Positions 37,169 to 45,980 of a stretch of 64,000 bases of DNA are shown here, piece after piece (position 1 is the stretch's first letter; the number at the start of each line of letters is the position of its first letter). The position numbers and the translations under genes are program-made. This DNA is from BQJD01 sp964350265. GTDB lineage: Bacteria > Pseudomonadota > Gammaproteobacteria > Arenicellales > CAJQKF01. The notes under the pieces are model-generated. The model saw only the letters and a list, made by a program, of their open reading frames with translations. It searched no databases and was not told where the DNA came from. Location: positions 1 through 64,000 of the forward strand of contig CAYGJZ010000008.1 in NCBI GenBank assembly GCA_964350265.1, in the 5' to 3' direction.

Positions 37169-38491
37169 ATGAGCGAAACACCGCGCAACGCGCACGAAGA
37201 ATCCGGCACGCCGCTGGTGGCGGTGGTGGGCCTGGGCTACGTCGGCCTGCCGCTGGCGGCGGCCTTCGGCCGCAGCATGGAGGTGATCGGCTACGACCTT
37301 TCCAGTACGCGGGTGGACGAATGCCGTCGCGGCATCGACGTGCGCGGCGATGTCGACGCCGGGAAACTGGAAGCGGCCACCCGGCTGCGCTTCACCGATC
37401 GCATCGAGGACATTGCCGAGGCCGACTTCATCATCGTCGCCGTGCCGACCCCGGTGGACGAGGCCCGGCGCCCGGACTTCGAGCCGCTGATCGCCGCCAG
37501 CCGCGCCGTCGGCGGGGTGATGAAGCGTGGCGCGGTGGTGGTCTACGAGTCCACCGTCTACCCCGGCGCCACCGAGGAAGTCTGCGTTCCGGAACTGGAG
37601 CGGCATGCCTCGATGCGCTGGATGGAGGACTTCCACGTCGCCTACTCGCCGGAGCGGGTCAACCCCGGCGACAGCGAGCACGGGCTGGAGAACATCGTCA
37701 AGATCGTGGCCGGCGACGATGCCGCAACGCGCACCGCGGTAGCGCGGCTCTACGGCGAGGTGGTCACCGCCGGCATCCACGAGGTCGACAACATCCGCGA
37801 GGCCGAGGCGGCCAAGGTCATCGAGAATACCCAGCGCGACCTCAACATCGCCCTGGTCAACGAGCTGGCGGTGCTGTTCGACCGCATGGGCATCGACACC
37901 GGCCGGGTGCTCAAGGCGGCGCAGACGAAGTGGAACTTCCTGCCCTTCAAGCCCGGCCTGGTCGGCGGTCACTGCATCGGCGTGGATCCCTACTACCTGA
38001 CCTACAAGGCGCAGATGGTCGGCTACCACCCCGAGGTGATCCTCGCCGGGCGCAAGATCAACGACAGCATGGGCAGCTTCATCGTCGGTCGCATCGTCAA
38101 GAAAATGGCGCAGTCGCGCATCGACATGCGCAATGCGCGCATCGCCATCTGCGGCCTGACCTTCAAGGAGAACTGCGCCGACCTGCGCAACTCCAAGGTG
38201 CATGGCATCTACCAGGAACTGGCCGAGTACCAGCCCGCCGAGATCCTGATCCACGACCCCATTGCCCTGGCCGACGAAGTCGCCGGCTTCTACGGCAGCG
38301 GGCCGACTTCCTGGGACGAGCTCCACGCGGTGGACGTGCTGGTGCTCGCCGTCGCCCACCGCTTCTACGCCGGCAAGCCGGTGGCCGCCTTCCGCGAGAA
38401 GCTCAGCCAGCCGGCGGTGGTGATCGACGTCAAGTCCCTGTTCACGCCGGAAGATTTCGACGATCCGGCGATTCACTACTGGCGCCTGTAG
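37169..38491 (+). CDS. UDP-N-acetylhexosamine 6-dehydrogenase (TviB/WbpO type)
   Basis: The 440-residue NAD-dependent dehydrogenase oxidises C6 of a UDP-HexNAc to the uronate. It has the Rossmann start VVGLGYVGLPLAAAFG, YESTVYPGATEEVCVP, and the catalytic-cysteine motif LVGGHCIGVDPYYLTYKAQ. The C-terminal domain contains ICGLTFKENCADLRNSKV. The Cys signature and overall length place it with TviB/WbpO rather than UDP-glucose dehydrogenases, but exact substrate is inference. With the epimerase that follows and the aminotransferase at 33347 it could give UDP-linked amino-uronic acids. Confidence 0.9.
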   Translation: MSETPRNAHEESGTPLVAVVGLGYVGLPLAAAFGRSMEVIGYDLSSTRVDECRRGIDVRGDVDAGKLEAATRLRFTDRIEDIAEADFIIVAVPTPVDEARRPDFEPLIAASRAVGGVMKRGAVVVYESTVYPGATEEVCVPELERHASMRWMEDFHVAYSPERVNPGDSEHGLENIVKIVAGDDAATRTAVARLYGEVVTAGIHEVDNIREAEAAKVIENTQRDLNIALVNELAVLFDRMGIDTGRVLKAAQTKWNFLPFKPGLVGGHCIGVDPYYLTYKAQMVGYHPEVILAGRKINDSMGSFIVGRIVKKMAQSRIDMRNARIAICGLTFKENCADLRNSKVHGIYQELAEYQPAEILIHDPIALADEVAGFYGSGPTSWDELHAVDVLVLAVAHRFYAGKPVAAFREKLSQPAVVIDVKSLFTPEDFDDPAIHYWRL

Positions 38492-38530
38492 GACAAGACG
38501 GGCGCGTCTACACGGGAGAACGAGGAAAGC

Positions 38531-39541
38531 ATGCCGATTCTGGTAACCGGGGCCGCGGGATTCATCGGGTCATCCATCGCGTTGCGCAAGCTCGACGACG
38601 GCGAGGAAGTCGTCGGCGTGGACAACCTGAGCGACTACTACGACGTCAACCTGAAGCGCTCGCGCCTCGAGCGCCTGGCCGATCATGCCGGCTTCACCTT
38701 CGAGCAACTGGACATTGCCGACCGTGACGGCGTGGCGGCGCTGTTCCAGCGGCATCGATTCGACGGCGTGGTACATCTGGCTGCACAGGCCGGGGTGCGC
38801 TATTCCATCGAGAACCCGCAGTCCTACATCGACACCAACCTGGTCGGCCACGCCAACATCCTCGAGGGCTGCCGTCACGGCGGCGTCGGACACCTGGTCT
38901 ATGCCTCCTCGAGCTCGGTGTACGGTGCCAACACGGCGCTCCCGTTCTCCGAGCACCACAACGTCGACCACCCGATCTCCCTCTACGCCGCCACCAAGAA
39001 GGCCAACGAGCTCGTATCGCACTCGTACTCCCACCTCTACCGGCTGCCGACCACCGGCCTGCGCTTCTTCACCGTCTACGGGCCCTGGGGACGGCCGGAC
39101 ATGGCACTGTTCCTGTTTACCCGCGCCATTCTCGAGGGCCGGCCGCTGCCGGTGTTCAACCACGGCCGCATGGTGCGCGACTTCACCTTCATCGACGACA
39201 TCGTCGAGGGCATTGCCCGGGTCCTGGCACGGCCGGCCGCGCCGCGGCCGGACTGGTCGTCGGACGATCCCGACCCGGCGTCGAGCAATGCACCCTACCG
39301 GGTCTACAACATCGGCAACTCCCGCCCGGTGGAGCTGATGCGCTACATCGAGGTGCTGGAGAGCTGTCTCGGCCGCAAGGCACAGCTGGAGCTTCTGCCG
39401 ATGCAGGACGGCGACGTGCCCGCCACCACCGCCGATGTCACCGAGCTGGCAGCCGATTTCGGCTACCACCCGGCGACCACGGTGGAGGAGGGCATCGAGC
39501 GCTTCGTTGCCTGGTACCGCGACTACTATGGCGTCGCCTGA
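38531..39541 (+). CDS. UDP-uronate 4-epimerase (SDR family)
   Basis: The 336-residue extended short-chain dehydrogenase has the NAD motif VTGAAGFIGSSIA, DNLSDYYDVNLKRSRL and the catalytic YxxxK in SLYAATKKANEL preceded by ASSSSVYG. The DNLSDYYD/LKxxRL block is typical of UDP-glucuronate 4-epimerases (LspL/CapI group), so interconversion of UDP-GlcA and UDP-GalA, or their N-acetyl forms made by the preceding gene, is the likely reaction. An AGGAAAGC lies just before the ATG. It is 39 nt downstream of the dehydrogenase. Confidence 0.88.
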   Translation: MPILVTGAAGFIGSSIALRKLDDGEEVVGVDNLSDYYDVNLKRSRLERLADHAGFTFEQLDIADRDGVAALFQRHRFDGVVHLAAQAGVRYSIENPQSYIDTNLVGHANILEGCRHGGVGHLVYASSSSVYGANTALPFSEHHNVDHPISLYAATKKANELVSHSYSHLYRLPTTGLRFFTVYGPWGRPDMALFLFTRAILEGRPLPVFNHGRMVRDFTFIDDIVEGIARVLARPAAPRPDWSSDDPDPASSNAPYRVYNIGNSRPVELMRYIEVLESCLGRKAQLELLPMQDGDVPATTADVTELAADFGYHPATTVEEGIERFVAWYRDYYGVA

Positions 39542-39598
39542 ACCGCGTTCACGGCCCGCGCCGGACGCTACACCCGAAGACCCCGACCCGAGAACAGC

Positions 39599-40696
39599 AT
39601 GTACAACGTAAAGATCCACGGCGCCGGTTCCATCGGCAACCATCTGGCCCATGCCTGCCGCGGCAAGCGCTGGCAGGTGACCATGTGCGACCTCGATCCC
39701 GATGCCCTGCGACGAACCCGCGAGGACATCTACCCGTCCCGCTACGGCGCCTGGGACGACGGCATACGCCTGGCCACGGTGGACGAAGCCGCCGACGCCC
39801 CGTGCGACTTCGCCATCGTCGGCACGCCGCCGGACACGCACCTGGACATCGTGCTGTCGATGCTCGACGGCAGTGGCCCGGTGCCGCGGGTGGTGCTGGT
39901 GGAAAAGCCGTTGTGCGGCCCGGACCTGGCGCGCTGCGAGGAACTGCTGCGCAAGTCGGAGGAGAAGGGCGTGCAGGTGCTGGTCGGCTACAACCACGTG
40001 CTCACCCCGATCACCGCCGCTGCCGATGCCTTCATCGATGACGGCGGACTCGGCGACGCGCAGACCCTGACGGTGAACTGGATCGAGCACTGGGGCGGCA
40101 TCTTCGCCGCCCATCCCTGGCTGGCCGGCCCGGCCGACAGCTACCTCGGTCATGCCTCGCGGGGCGGCGGCGCCTGCGCCGAGCACTCCCACGGCATCAA
40201 CATCTGGCAGCACTTCGCCCATGTCGTCGGTGCCGGTCGTGTCGCCAGCGTCTCGGCGACGCTGGACATGGTGCGTGGCGACGGTGTCGACTACGACCGC
40301 ATTGCCCAGTTGCACCTGGTCAGCGAGAACGGCCTGGTCGGCTACGTCGTCCAGGACGTGGTCACCACCCCGGCGCGCAAGATGCTCCGGCTGCAGGGAG
40401 AGCGCGGCGCCATCGAGTGGGAGGCCAATGCCGACAAGGAACACGACCAGGTGCGTTTCCGCGAGGGCGATGCCTGGCGCGAACAACGGGTGCGCAAGAC
40501 CCGCCCCGACGACTTCGTTGGCGAGATCGACCACGTCGGTGCCCTGCTCGACGGCAGCACGGCCGAGTCTCCCATTTCCCTTGCGCGCGGACTCGACACC
40601 ATGATGGTGATCGCGGCGGCACACCGCTCTGCCGCCGAGGGCAGGACCGTGCATATCGACTACGCCCGCGGCTGTACGCCCGACGCCATTGAATGA
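39599..40696 (+). CDS. Gfo/Idh/MocA family oxidoreductase
   Basis: The 365-residue protein has a Rossmann N-terminal domain (IHGAGSIGNHLAHACRGKRW, then VLVEKPLCGPDL, the EKP motif) and a C-terminal alpha/beta domain with the CAEHSHGINIWQHFAHVVG stretch. Family members use NAD(P) to oxidise or reduce sugar or nucleotide-sugar hydroxyls. Its position just before the NeuB-like gene (24 nt) suggests it makes a precursor for the nonulosonic acid or acts on the uronic acid branch (WbpB-like). I cannot choose between these. Confidence 0.82.
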   Translation: MYNVKIHGAGSIGNHLAHACRGKRWQVTMCDLDPDALRRTREDIYPSRYGAWDDGIRLATVDEAADAPCDFAIVGTPPDTHLDIVLSMLDGSGPVPRVVLVEKPLCGPDLARCEELLRKSEEKGVQVLVGYNHVLTPITAAADAFIDDGGLGDAQTLTVNWIEHWGGIFAAHPWLAGPADSYLGHASRGGGACAEHSHGINIWQHFAHVVGAGRVASVSATLDMVRGDGVDYDRIAQLHLVSENGLVGYVVQDVVTTPARKMLRLQGERGAIEWEANADKEHDQVRFREGDAWREQRVRKTRPDDFVGEIDHVGALLDGSTAESPISLARGLDTMMVIAAAHRSAAEGRTVHIDYARGCTPDAIE

Positions 40697-40720
40697 CCAC
40701 GACGCGACTACGGTGACCCC

Positions 40721-42238
40721 ATGAAGCGATTTGACTTTGACGACCTGTTCATCCTCGACCTGGCCAACAACCACCAGGGTGATGTCGGCCATGCCCTGAA
40801 CATCATCCGCGGGGCCGGCGAAATCGTGCGCAGGCACGGCGTGCGCGCGGCCCTGAAGTTCCAGTTCCGCCAGCTCGACACCTTCGTGCACCCGACCCAT
40901 CGCGAGGGCAGCGACAACAAGCACATCCCGCGCTTCCTCGGCACGCGGCTGAACACCGACGACTATGCACGGTTGGCCGATGCCGTGCGCGAGGCCGGCA
41001 TGATCACCATGGCCACGCCCTTCGACGAGGAGTCGCTGAAGATCATCGACGACCTCGACATCGAGATGGTCAAGGTGGCGAGCTGCTCGGCGGCGGATAC
41101 GCCGCTCCTGGAAAGCATTGCCGAGGCCAAGAAACCGGTGGTGGCTTCCACTGCCGGGCTGACCCTGACCCAGATCGACAACCTGGTGAACCTGTTCGAT
41201 CTCAAGGGCGTGGACTTCGCGGTGATGCACTGCGTGGCCATCTACCCGACGCCGATGGACAAGCTGCGCCTGAACCAGATCGAGTTGCTGCGTTCCCGCT
41301 ACCCGGGTGTGCGCATCGGCTTCTCCACCCACGAGGACCCGAACAGCGACCTGCCGGTGCGCATCGCGGTGGCCAAGGGCGCGCGCCTGTTCGAGCGGCA
41401 CATCGGCCTGAATACCGACAAGTACACGCTGAACGGCTATTCCTCCACTCCCGAGCAGCTCGACCGCTGGATCGCCGCCTACCACGAGGCCCGCGCCATC
41501 TGCGGTGGCGAGAACCGCTCGCCGTCGACGCCGGAGGAAATCGATTCCCTGCGCACCCTGCAGCGCGGCGTGTTCGCCAGGGAGAAGATCGCCAAGGGCG
41601 ACACCGTGCGTCGCGACCAGGTCTACTTCGCCATGCCCTGGCAGCCCGGCGGGCTGACCAGCGGCAAGTGGCACGATGCCATCGTCGCCGATCGCGACTA
41701 CGACAAGGACGAGGCGCTGGCCGAGTCGCTGGCCGGGTCGAAGCCCGGCACCGACCAGGTCGTGCACGGCATCGTGCTGCAGGTCAAGGGCATGCTCAAC
41801 AATGCCCGCATCGTGGTCGGCCCGGACAGCTCGGTGGAGATTTCCCATCACTACGGGCTGGACCGCTTCCGCGAGTTCGGCGCGGTGATCATCGACTGCG
41901 TCAACCGCGAGTACTGCAAGAAGCTGCTGGTGATGCTGCCGCGGCAGAAGCACCCCTACCACTACCACAAGCGCAAGGAAGAGACCTTCCAGTTGCTGCA
42001 CGGCGACATGGAGATCGAGGCCGACGGCCATGTCACCCGCATGCAGCCCGGCGACACCTTCCTGGTCTCTCCCGGGACCTGGCACAAGTTCCATACCCTG
42101 GACGGCGCCATCGTCGAGGAAGTGTCCACCACGCACTTCAAGAACGATTCGTTCTACGAGGACGAGCAGATTGCCCGGCTGAAGCTGGAGGAGCGCAAGA
42201 CGCGCGTCCCGAGCCTCGGCGGCGTGGCCAGGATCTGA
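40721..42238 (+). CDS. NeuB-type nonulosonic acid synthase with SAF and C-terminal cupin domains
   Basis: This 505-residue protein starts with a NeuB domain (about 1-260), which condenses phosphoenolpyruvate with an N-acyl hexose to make sialic acid-like nine-carbon sugars. Seen are FILDLANNHQGD, the lysine in ALKFQFRQLDTF, TMATPFDEES and SCSAADTPLL. A SAF/antifreeze-like domain follows (about 263-320: LRTLQRGVFAREKIAKGD). The last 100 residues are an additional cupin (QKHPYHYHKRKEETF, then QPGDTFLVSPGTWHKFHT) not present in standard NeuB (~350 residues). It lies next to a CMP-sugar synthetase gene. The exact product (Neu, Leg or Pse type) is not resolved. Confidence 0.88.
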   Translation: MKRFDFDDLFILDLANNHQGDVGHALNIIRGAGEIVRRHGVRAALKFQFRQLDTFVHPTHREGSDNKHIPRFLGTRLNTDDYARLADAVREAGMITMATPFDEESLKIIDDLDIEMVKVASCSAADTPLLESIAEAKKPVVASTAGLTLTQIDNLVNLFDLKGVDFAVMHCVAIYPTPMDKLRLNQIELLRSRYPGVRIGFSTHEDPNSDLPVRIAVAKGARLFERHIGLNTDKYTLNGYSSTPEQLDRWIAAYHEARAICGGENRSPSTPEEIDSLRTLQRGVFAREKIAKGDTVRRDQVYFAMPWQPGGLTSGKWHDAIVADRDYDKDEALAESLAGSKPGTDQVVHGIVLQVKGMLNNARIVVGPDSSVEISHHYGLDRFREFGAVIIDCVNREYCKKLLVMLPRQKHPYHYHKRKEETFQLLHGDMEIEADGHVTRMQPGDTFLVSPGTWHKFHTLDGAIVEEVSTTHFKNDSFYEDEQIARLKLEERKTRVPSLGGVARI

Positions 42239-42274
42239 CCCGGTGACCACGTTCCTTCCCCGCTGCCCGCGCCG

Positions 42275-42982
42275 ATGCTGAACGATCGTCGCATCCTGGT
42301 GGTGGTGCCGGCCCGCGGCGGCAGCAAGGGCGTGCCGCTGAAGAACCTGCGCACGGTGGGCGGGACCTCGCTGGTGGCCCACGTCGGCAGGGTGCTGGCC
42401 GAGATGCCCGAGGTCGACCGGGCGGTGGTGTCCACCGACCACGAGGGCATTGCCGAGGCGGCGCGGGCGGCGGGCATCGACGCCCCGTTCCTGCGTCCGC
42501 CGGCGCTGTCCGGTGATCGCATCGGCGACTACGAGGTGCTGTGCCATGCCCTCGAGGCCACCGAGGCGGTGGACGGCCAGCGCTACGACGTCATCGTCAT
42601 GCTGCAGCCGACCTCGCCGCTGCGTACCCCGGCGCAGGTCCGCGAAACGCTGACCCGCCTGGTCGACGGCGACTACGACGCGGTGTGGACGGTGAGCGCC
42701 ACCGACCTGAAGCATCACCCGCTGAAGCAGCTCGTGATCGACGACGGCGGCGGCATGTCGCTGTACGACGACGCCGGCCGGGCCATCATTGCCCGCCAGC
42801 AGCTCACGCCGACCTACCATCGCAACGGCATTGCCTATGCCTTCACCCGCCAGTGTCTGGTGGAGCAGGGCAGCATCTACGGCAAGCGCATGGGCGCCGT
42901 GGTCATCCACGGGCCGGTGGTCAACATCGATACCGAGGACGATCTCAATCGTGCCAATGCCCTCGTCAGCGCGCCTCGTTGA
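42275..42982 (+). CDS. CMP-nonulosonate synthetase (NeuA-like cytidylyltransferase)
   Basis: The 235-residue enzyme activates a nonulosonic acid with CTP. It has the signature VVPARGGSKGVPLKNLRTVG, the substrate-binding block VIVMLQPTSPLRTPAQVRET and the metal-binding end VVNIDTEDDLNRA. It follows the NeuB-like gene by 36 nt, so it should use that product. The stop overlaps the next gene (TTGA at 42979). Confidence 0.9.
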   Translation: MLNDRRILVVVPARGGSKGVPLKNLRTVGGTSLVAHVGRVLAEMPEVDRAVVSTDHEGIAEAARAAGIDAPFLRPPALSGDRIGDYEVLCHALEATEAVDGQRYDVIVMLQPTSPLRTPAQVRETLTRLVDGDYDAVWTVSATDLKHHPLKQLVIDDGGGMSLYDDAGRAIIARQQLTPTYHRNGIAYAFTRQCLVEQGSIYGKRMGAVVIHGPVVNIDTEDDLNRANALVSAPR

Positions 42983-44157
42983 GCGGCGTGCCGGCACGTC
43001 GGGGGGTGTTTCGGCGACTGCGCTGGCTGGGTCTTCGCCGGCGTCATCCGGTGATGCTGGTGGACACCGGTGCCGAGTACCTGCATCCGTGCCTGCCCGA
43101 GGATGCCCGTCCGCTGGAGGTGGCGATTCGCGGCGAGTACTACCACCTCGGCCCGCGGGTCGCCTACTTCGCACTGCGCCTGGCCCTGCGTCGGCGACGC
43201 CTCGGGCTCGGCCTGCGCGGGTTGTACGTGGCCGCAGTGGCCCGCGCGGTGGAAGCACGGGTGGCGGTGACGCTGATCGACAACAACAACTGGGACGTCG
43301 GCCTGGTCGAGGCCGGTCGCTGCCGGGTGGTCTGCGTCCAGAACGGCTGGCGGCATCCGGCCCATGTCGGCGCCAAGCACTTTGACATCTACTGTGCCAT
43401 CAATGCCCTGCCGGTGGATCCGGCCCTCGACTTCGCCATCACGGTGCGCGACTTCCATGCCGTGGGTCACCTGAAGATGGGCCTGTACCGCGCCCTGCGC
43501 GAACGCGAACCGGCGCCACCACCGGCGGTGCCGGCGCCGGTGCTGTGGATCTCCCAGTACCGGGTTTTCCGCTACAACAACCCCGATGCCGATCCGGCGG
43601 CGGTGTCGATCAAGCGCATGGAAGCCCTGGGTGCGGCCCACGCCGCACGTTTCGCCCGTGAACAGGGGCGGCCGATGCTGGTGGCACCGGCCTGGGCGAA
43701 GAAGCGGGTCGGACGCGAGGAAGAGGACCGCTTCTTCGCCGATGCCAGCGAGGGCCATGCCCACTTGCCCGAGTACGGCGACAATGCCTGGGGCGCCTAC
43801 GACCTGGTGGCCGCCGCCGACCTGGTGGTCGGGGTGTACTCGACGTTGTTGTTCGAGGCCCTGTCGGTGGGGCGCAAGGCGCTGCTGTTCCTGCCCGCGG
43901 AGATGACCGAGGGCTGCAACTACGTGGCTGCCGGCCTGGTGCTGGAGCGGGTCGAGCGGATCGCGGTAACCACCCCGGACTACGAGTCCTTCGCCGACAA
44001 GGCGGCGATGATCCTGGCCATGAACGACGACGAGTACCTTGCCTGGATCGCCCCGTTCAAGGCGTCGGTGGCACCCTTCGACTTCGATGACTACCCGCAG
44101 CAGCGGATCCGGCGCATCGTCGCCGACCAGTTGCACGGATCGTCCCGGCGGTCATGA
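42979..44157 (+). CDS. Predicted GT-B-type glycosyltransferase, surface polysaccharide
   Basis: I do not recognise this 392-residue protein with certainty. The C-terminal half has the look of a GT-B donor domain: NAWGAYDLVAAADLVVGVYS, TLLFEALSVGRKALLFLPAE and a following TEGCNYVAAGLVLERVE. The centre has a VCVQNGWRHPAHVGAKHFDI segment. The combination is like CDP-glycerol/sialyl-type transferases found in capsule clusters. It starts at TTG 42979 (overlapping the NeuA-like stop) or GTG 42988. Given its neighbour it may transfer the CMP-activated nonulosonic acid. Confidence 0.65.
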   Translation: MSGVPARRGVFRRLRWLGLRRRHPVMLVDTGAEYLHPCLPEDARPLEVAIRGEYYHLGPRVAYFALRLALRRRRLGLGLRGLYVAAVARAVEARVAVTLIDNNNWDVGLVEAGRCRVVCVQNGWRHPAHVGAKHFDIYCAINALPVDPALDFAITVRDFHAVGHLKMGLYRALREREPAPPPAVPAPVLWISQYRVFRYNNPDADPAAVSIKRMEALGAAHAARFAREQGRPMLVAPAWAKKRVGREEEDRFFADASEGHAHLPEYGDNAWGAYDLVAAADLVVGVYSTLLFEALSVGRKALLFLPAEMTEGCNYVAAGLVLERVERIAVTTPDYESFADKAAMILAMNDDEYLAWIAPFKASVAPFDFDDYPQQRIRRIVADQLHGSSRRS

Positions 44158-45956
44158 GCAGCCTGGCCGAATCGCTGTCGCGCTTCTCCTGGCTGCTGAC
44201 CCGCAAGGAGCGTCTGAACGCGGGCATCCTGTCGCTGGCCCTGTTGCTCAATGCACTGCTGGAAGTGGTGGGCATCGGCGTGGTGCCGGCCTATGTCGGC
44301 GTGGTCGCCTTTCCCGAGCGCTTCATGGAACTGCCGCTGGTGAAGTCCTGGCTGGTGCCCTGGTTCGGCGTGCCGAGCCAGGAGATGCTGCTGGTGGGGT
44401 TCAGCATCGCCATCGCCGTGTTCTTCGGCCTGAAGCTGCTGTTCATGGTGGTGCTGACGTGGTGGAAGAACATCTACGTAAACAACCGCGTCATCAACCT
44501 GTCCGACCGGCTGTTCCGCGGCTACATGCGCGCACCGTACACCTTCCACCTGGAACGCAACGTTGCCGAGATGATGCGCTCGCTCAACCAGGACTGCATC
44601 CTGGTCGGTCGCAAGGTGTTGCTGCCGATGCTGGAGTTTCTCTCCCACCTGATGATCTTCGTCGCCGTCATGGTGCTGCTGCTGGTGGTGTCGCCGGGCT
44701 TCGCGCTGCTGTCGGTGGCGCTGTTCGTGGCCATCAGCTTCGTCGGCGTGAAGGCGCTGCACTCGCGGCTGCGCGATCTAGGCGTCAATGCCAAGCGCCT
44801 GCGTGGCAGCATCAACCGCGACGTCTACGAGGGTCTGCTCGGGGTCAAGGAGATCAAGGTGCTGGGGCGCGAGGGGTTCTTCCTGCGCCGCTTCCACAAG
44901 TCCATCTGCAAGTTGTTCGAGATCGAGCGCTACATGTACGTGCTCAACATGTCGATCAACCCGTTCATCGAGTGGGTCAGCGTCATCGGCCTGGTCGGCG
45001 GCATCGTCATCCTGTTCTACAGCGGCCAGGCCATCGAGGAGATCGTCACCACCATCGTGCTGTTCGCGGTCGCCCTGGTGCGCCTGAAGAGCGTGGCCGG
45101 CAACATGATGAGCCGCTACGCCACCATCCAGCACAACCTGGTGTCGCTGGACACCATCTACAACGAGCTGCGCCAGGTCGGCGACTCCGGGTCGGCCAGC
45201 ATGGAGGCGGAGGTCAGCCGTCCTCCGCTGGACGGCTTCGAACTGCAACTGCGCGACCTGTCCTACGGCTACCCGGGTGCACCGCGGCCGGCCATCGAGC
45301 ACATCGACATGACCATTCGCCGCGGCGAGGCGGTGGGCTTCGTGGGCAGCAGCGGCGCCGGCAAGACCACGCTGGTAGACGTCATCCTCGGCGTGCTCGA
45401 GCCCACCGGGGGGCAGATCCTGGTCAACGGGCGCAACATCCACGACGACCTGCCGGCCTGGCAGCGCAACATCGGCTACATCCCGCAGACCATGTACCTG
45501 GTCGACGGCAGCATCGCGCAGAACATCTGCCTGGGGCTGGAGCCGTCCGCCATCGACCGTGCCCGGATCGAGGCCGCCGTCGATGCCGCCGACCTGCGCG
45601 CCTTCGTCGAGGACTCCGCCAACGGCCTGGAGACGGTGGTGGGCGACCGCGGCATCCGCATTTCCGGCGGCCAGCGACAGCGCATCGCCATTGCCCGTGC
45701 CCTGTATGCCAACCCGTCCATGCTGATCATGGACGAGGCCACCTCGGCGCTGGACAGCGTCACCGAATCCGCGGTCATCGATGCCGTCAACGCCCTCAAG
45801 GGCGAACGCACCATCCTGCTGGTGGCCCATCGCATCAGCACGCTGAAGAGCTGCGATCGCATCGTCATGCTCGATCGCGGCCAGGTGGTGGCCATGGACA
45901 GCTACGATGCCCTGCTCGCCGGCAACAGCGATTTCCGCCGTCTTGCCGGCCTCTAG
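44154..45956 (+). CDS. ABC transporter half-molecule, PglK/MsbA-like lipid-glycan flippase
   Basis: The 600-residue protein fuses six membrane helices (about 20-315) to an ABC ATPase domain. The ATPase has Walker A VGSSGAGKTTLVDVIL, Q-loop region IGYIPQTMYLVDGS, signature RISGGQRQRIAIARAL, Walker B MLIMDEATSALDS and H-loop VAHRIST. This layout, and the place inside a glycan locus with a polyprenyl-phosphate transferase, points to a flippase for lipid-linked oligosaccharides like Campylobacter PglK, in place of a Wzx. Its start overlaps the previous stop (ATGA). Confidence 0.85.
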   Translation: MSSLAESLSRFSWLLTRKERLNAGILSLALLLNALLEVVGIGVVPAYVGVVAFPERFMELPLVKSWLVPWFGVPSQEMLLVGFSIAIAVFFGLKLLFMVVLTWWKNIYVNNRVINLSDRLFRGYMRAPYTFHLERNVAEMMRSLNQDCILVGRKVLLPMLEFLSHLMIFVAVMVLLLVVSPGFALLSVALFVAISFVGVKALHSRLRDLGVNAKRLRGSINRDVYEGLLGVKEIKVLGREGFFLRRFHKSICKLFEIERYMYVLNMSINPFIEWVSVIGLVGGIVILFYSGQAIEEIVTTIVLFAVALVRLKSVAGNMMSRYATIQHNLVSLDTIYNELRQVGDSGSASMEAEVSRPPLDGFELQLRDLSYGYPGAPRPAIEHIDMTIRRGEAVGFVGSSGAGKTTLVDVILGVLEPTGGQILVNGRNIHDDLPAWQRNIGYIPQTMYLVDGSIAQNICLGLEPSAIDRARIEAAVDAADLRAFVEDSANGLETVVGDRGIRISGGQRQRIAIARALYANPSMLIMDEATSALDSVTESAVIDAVNALKGERTILLVAHRISTLKSCDRIVMLDRGQVVAMDSYDALLAGNSDFRRLAGL

Positions 45957-45980
45957 CCTTGAGTCCGGGCAGCGGACCCG

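Noticed and set aside
38570..43258. A 1562-codon open frame on the minus strand
   Set aside because: It is antisense to the epimerase, oxidoreductase, NeuB and NeuA-like genes, whose frames are clearly conserved.
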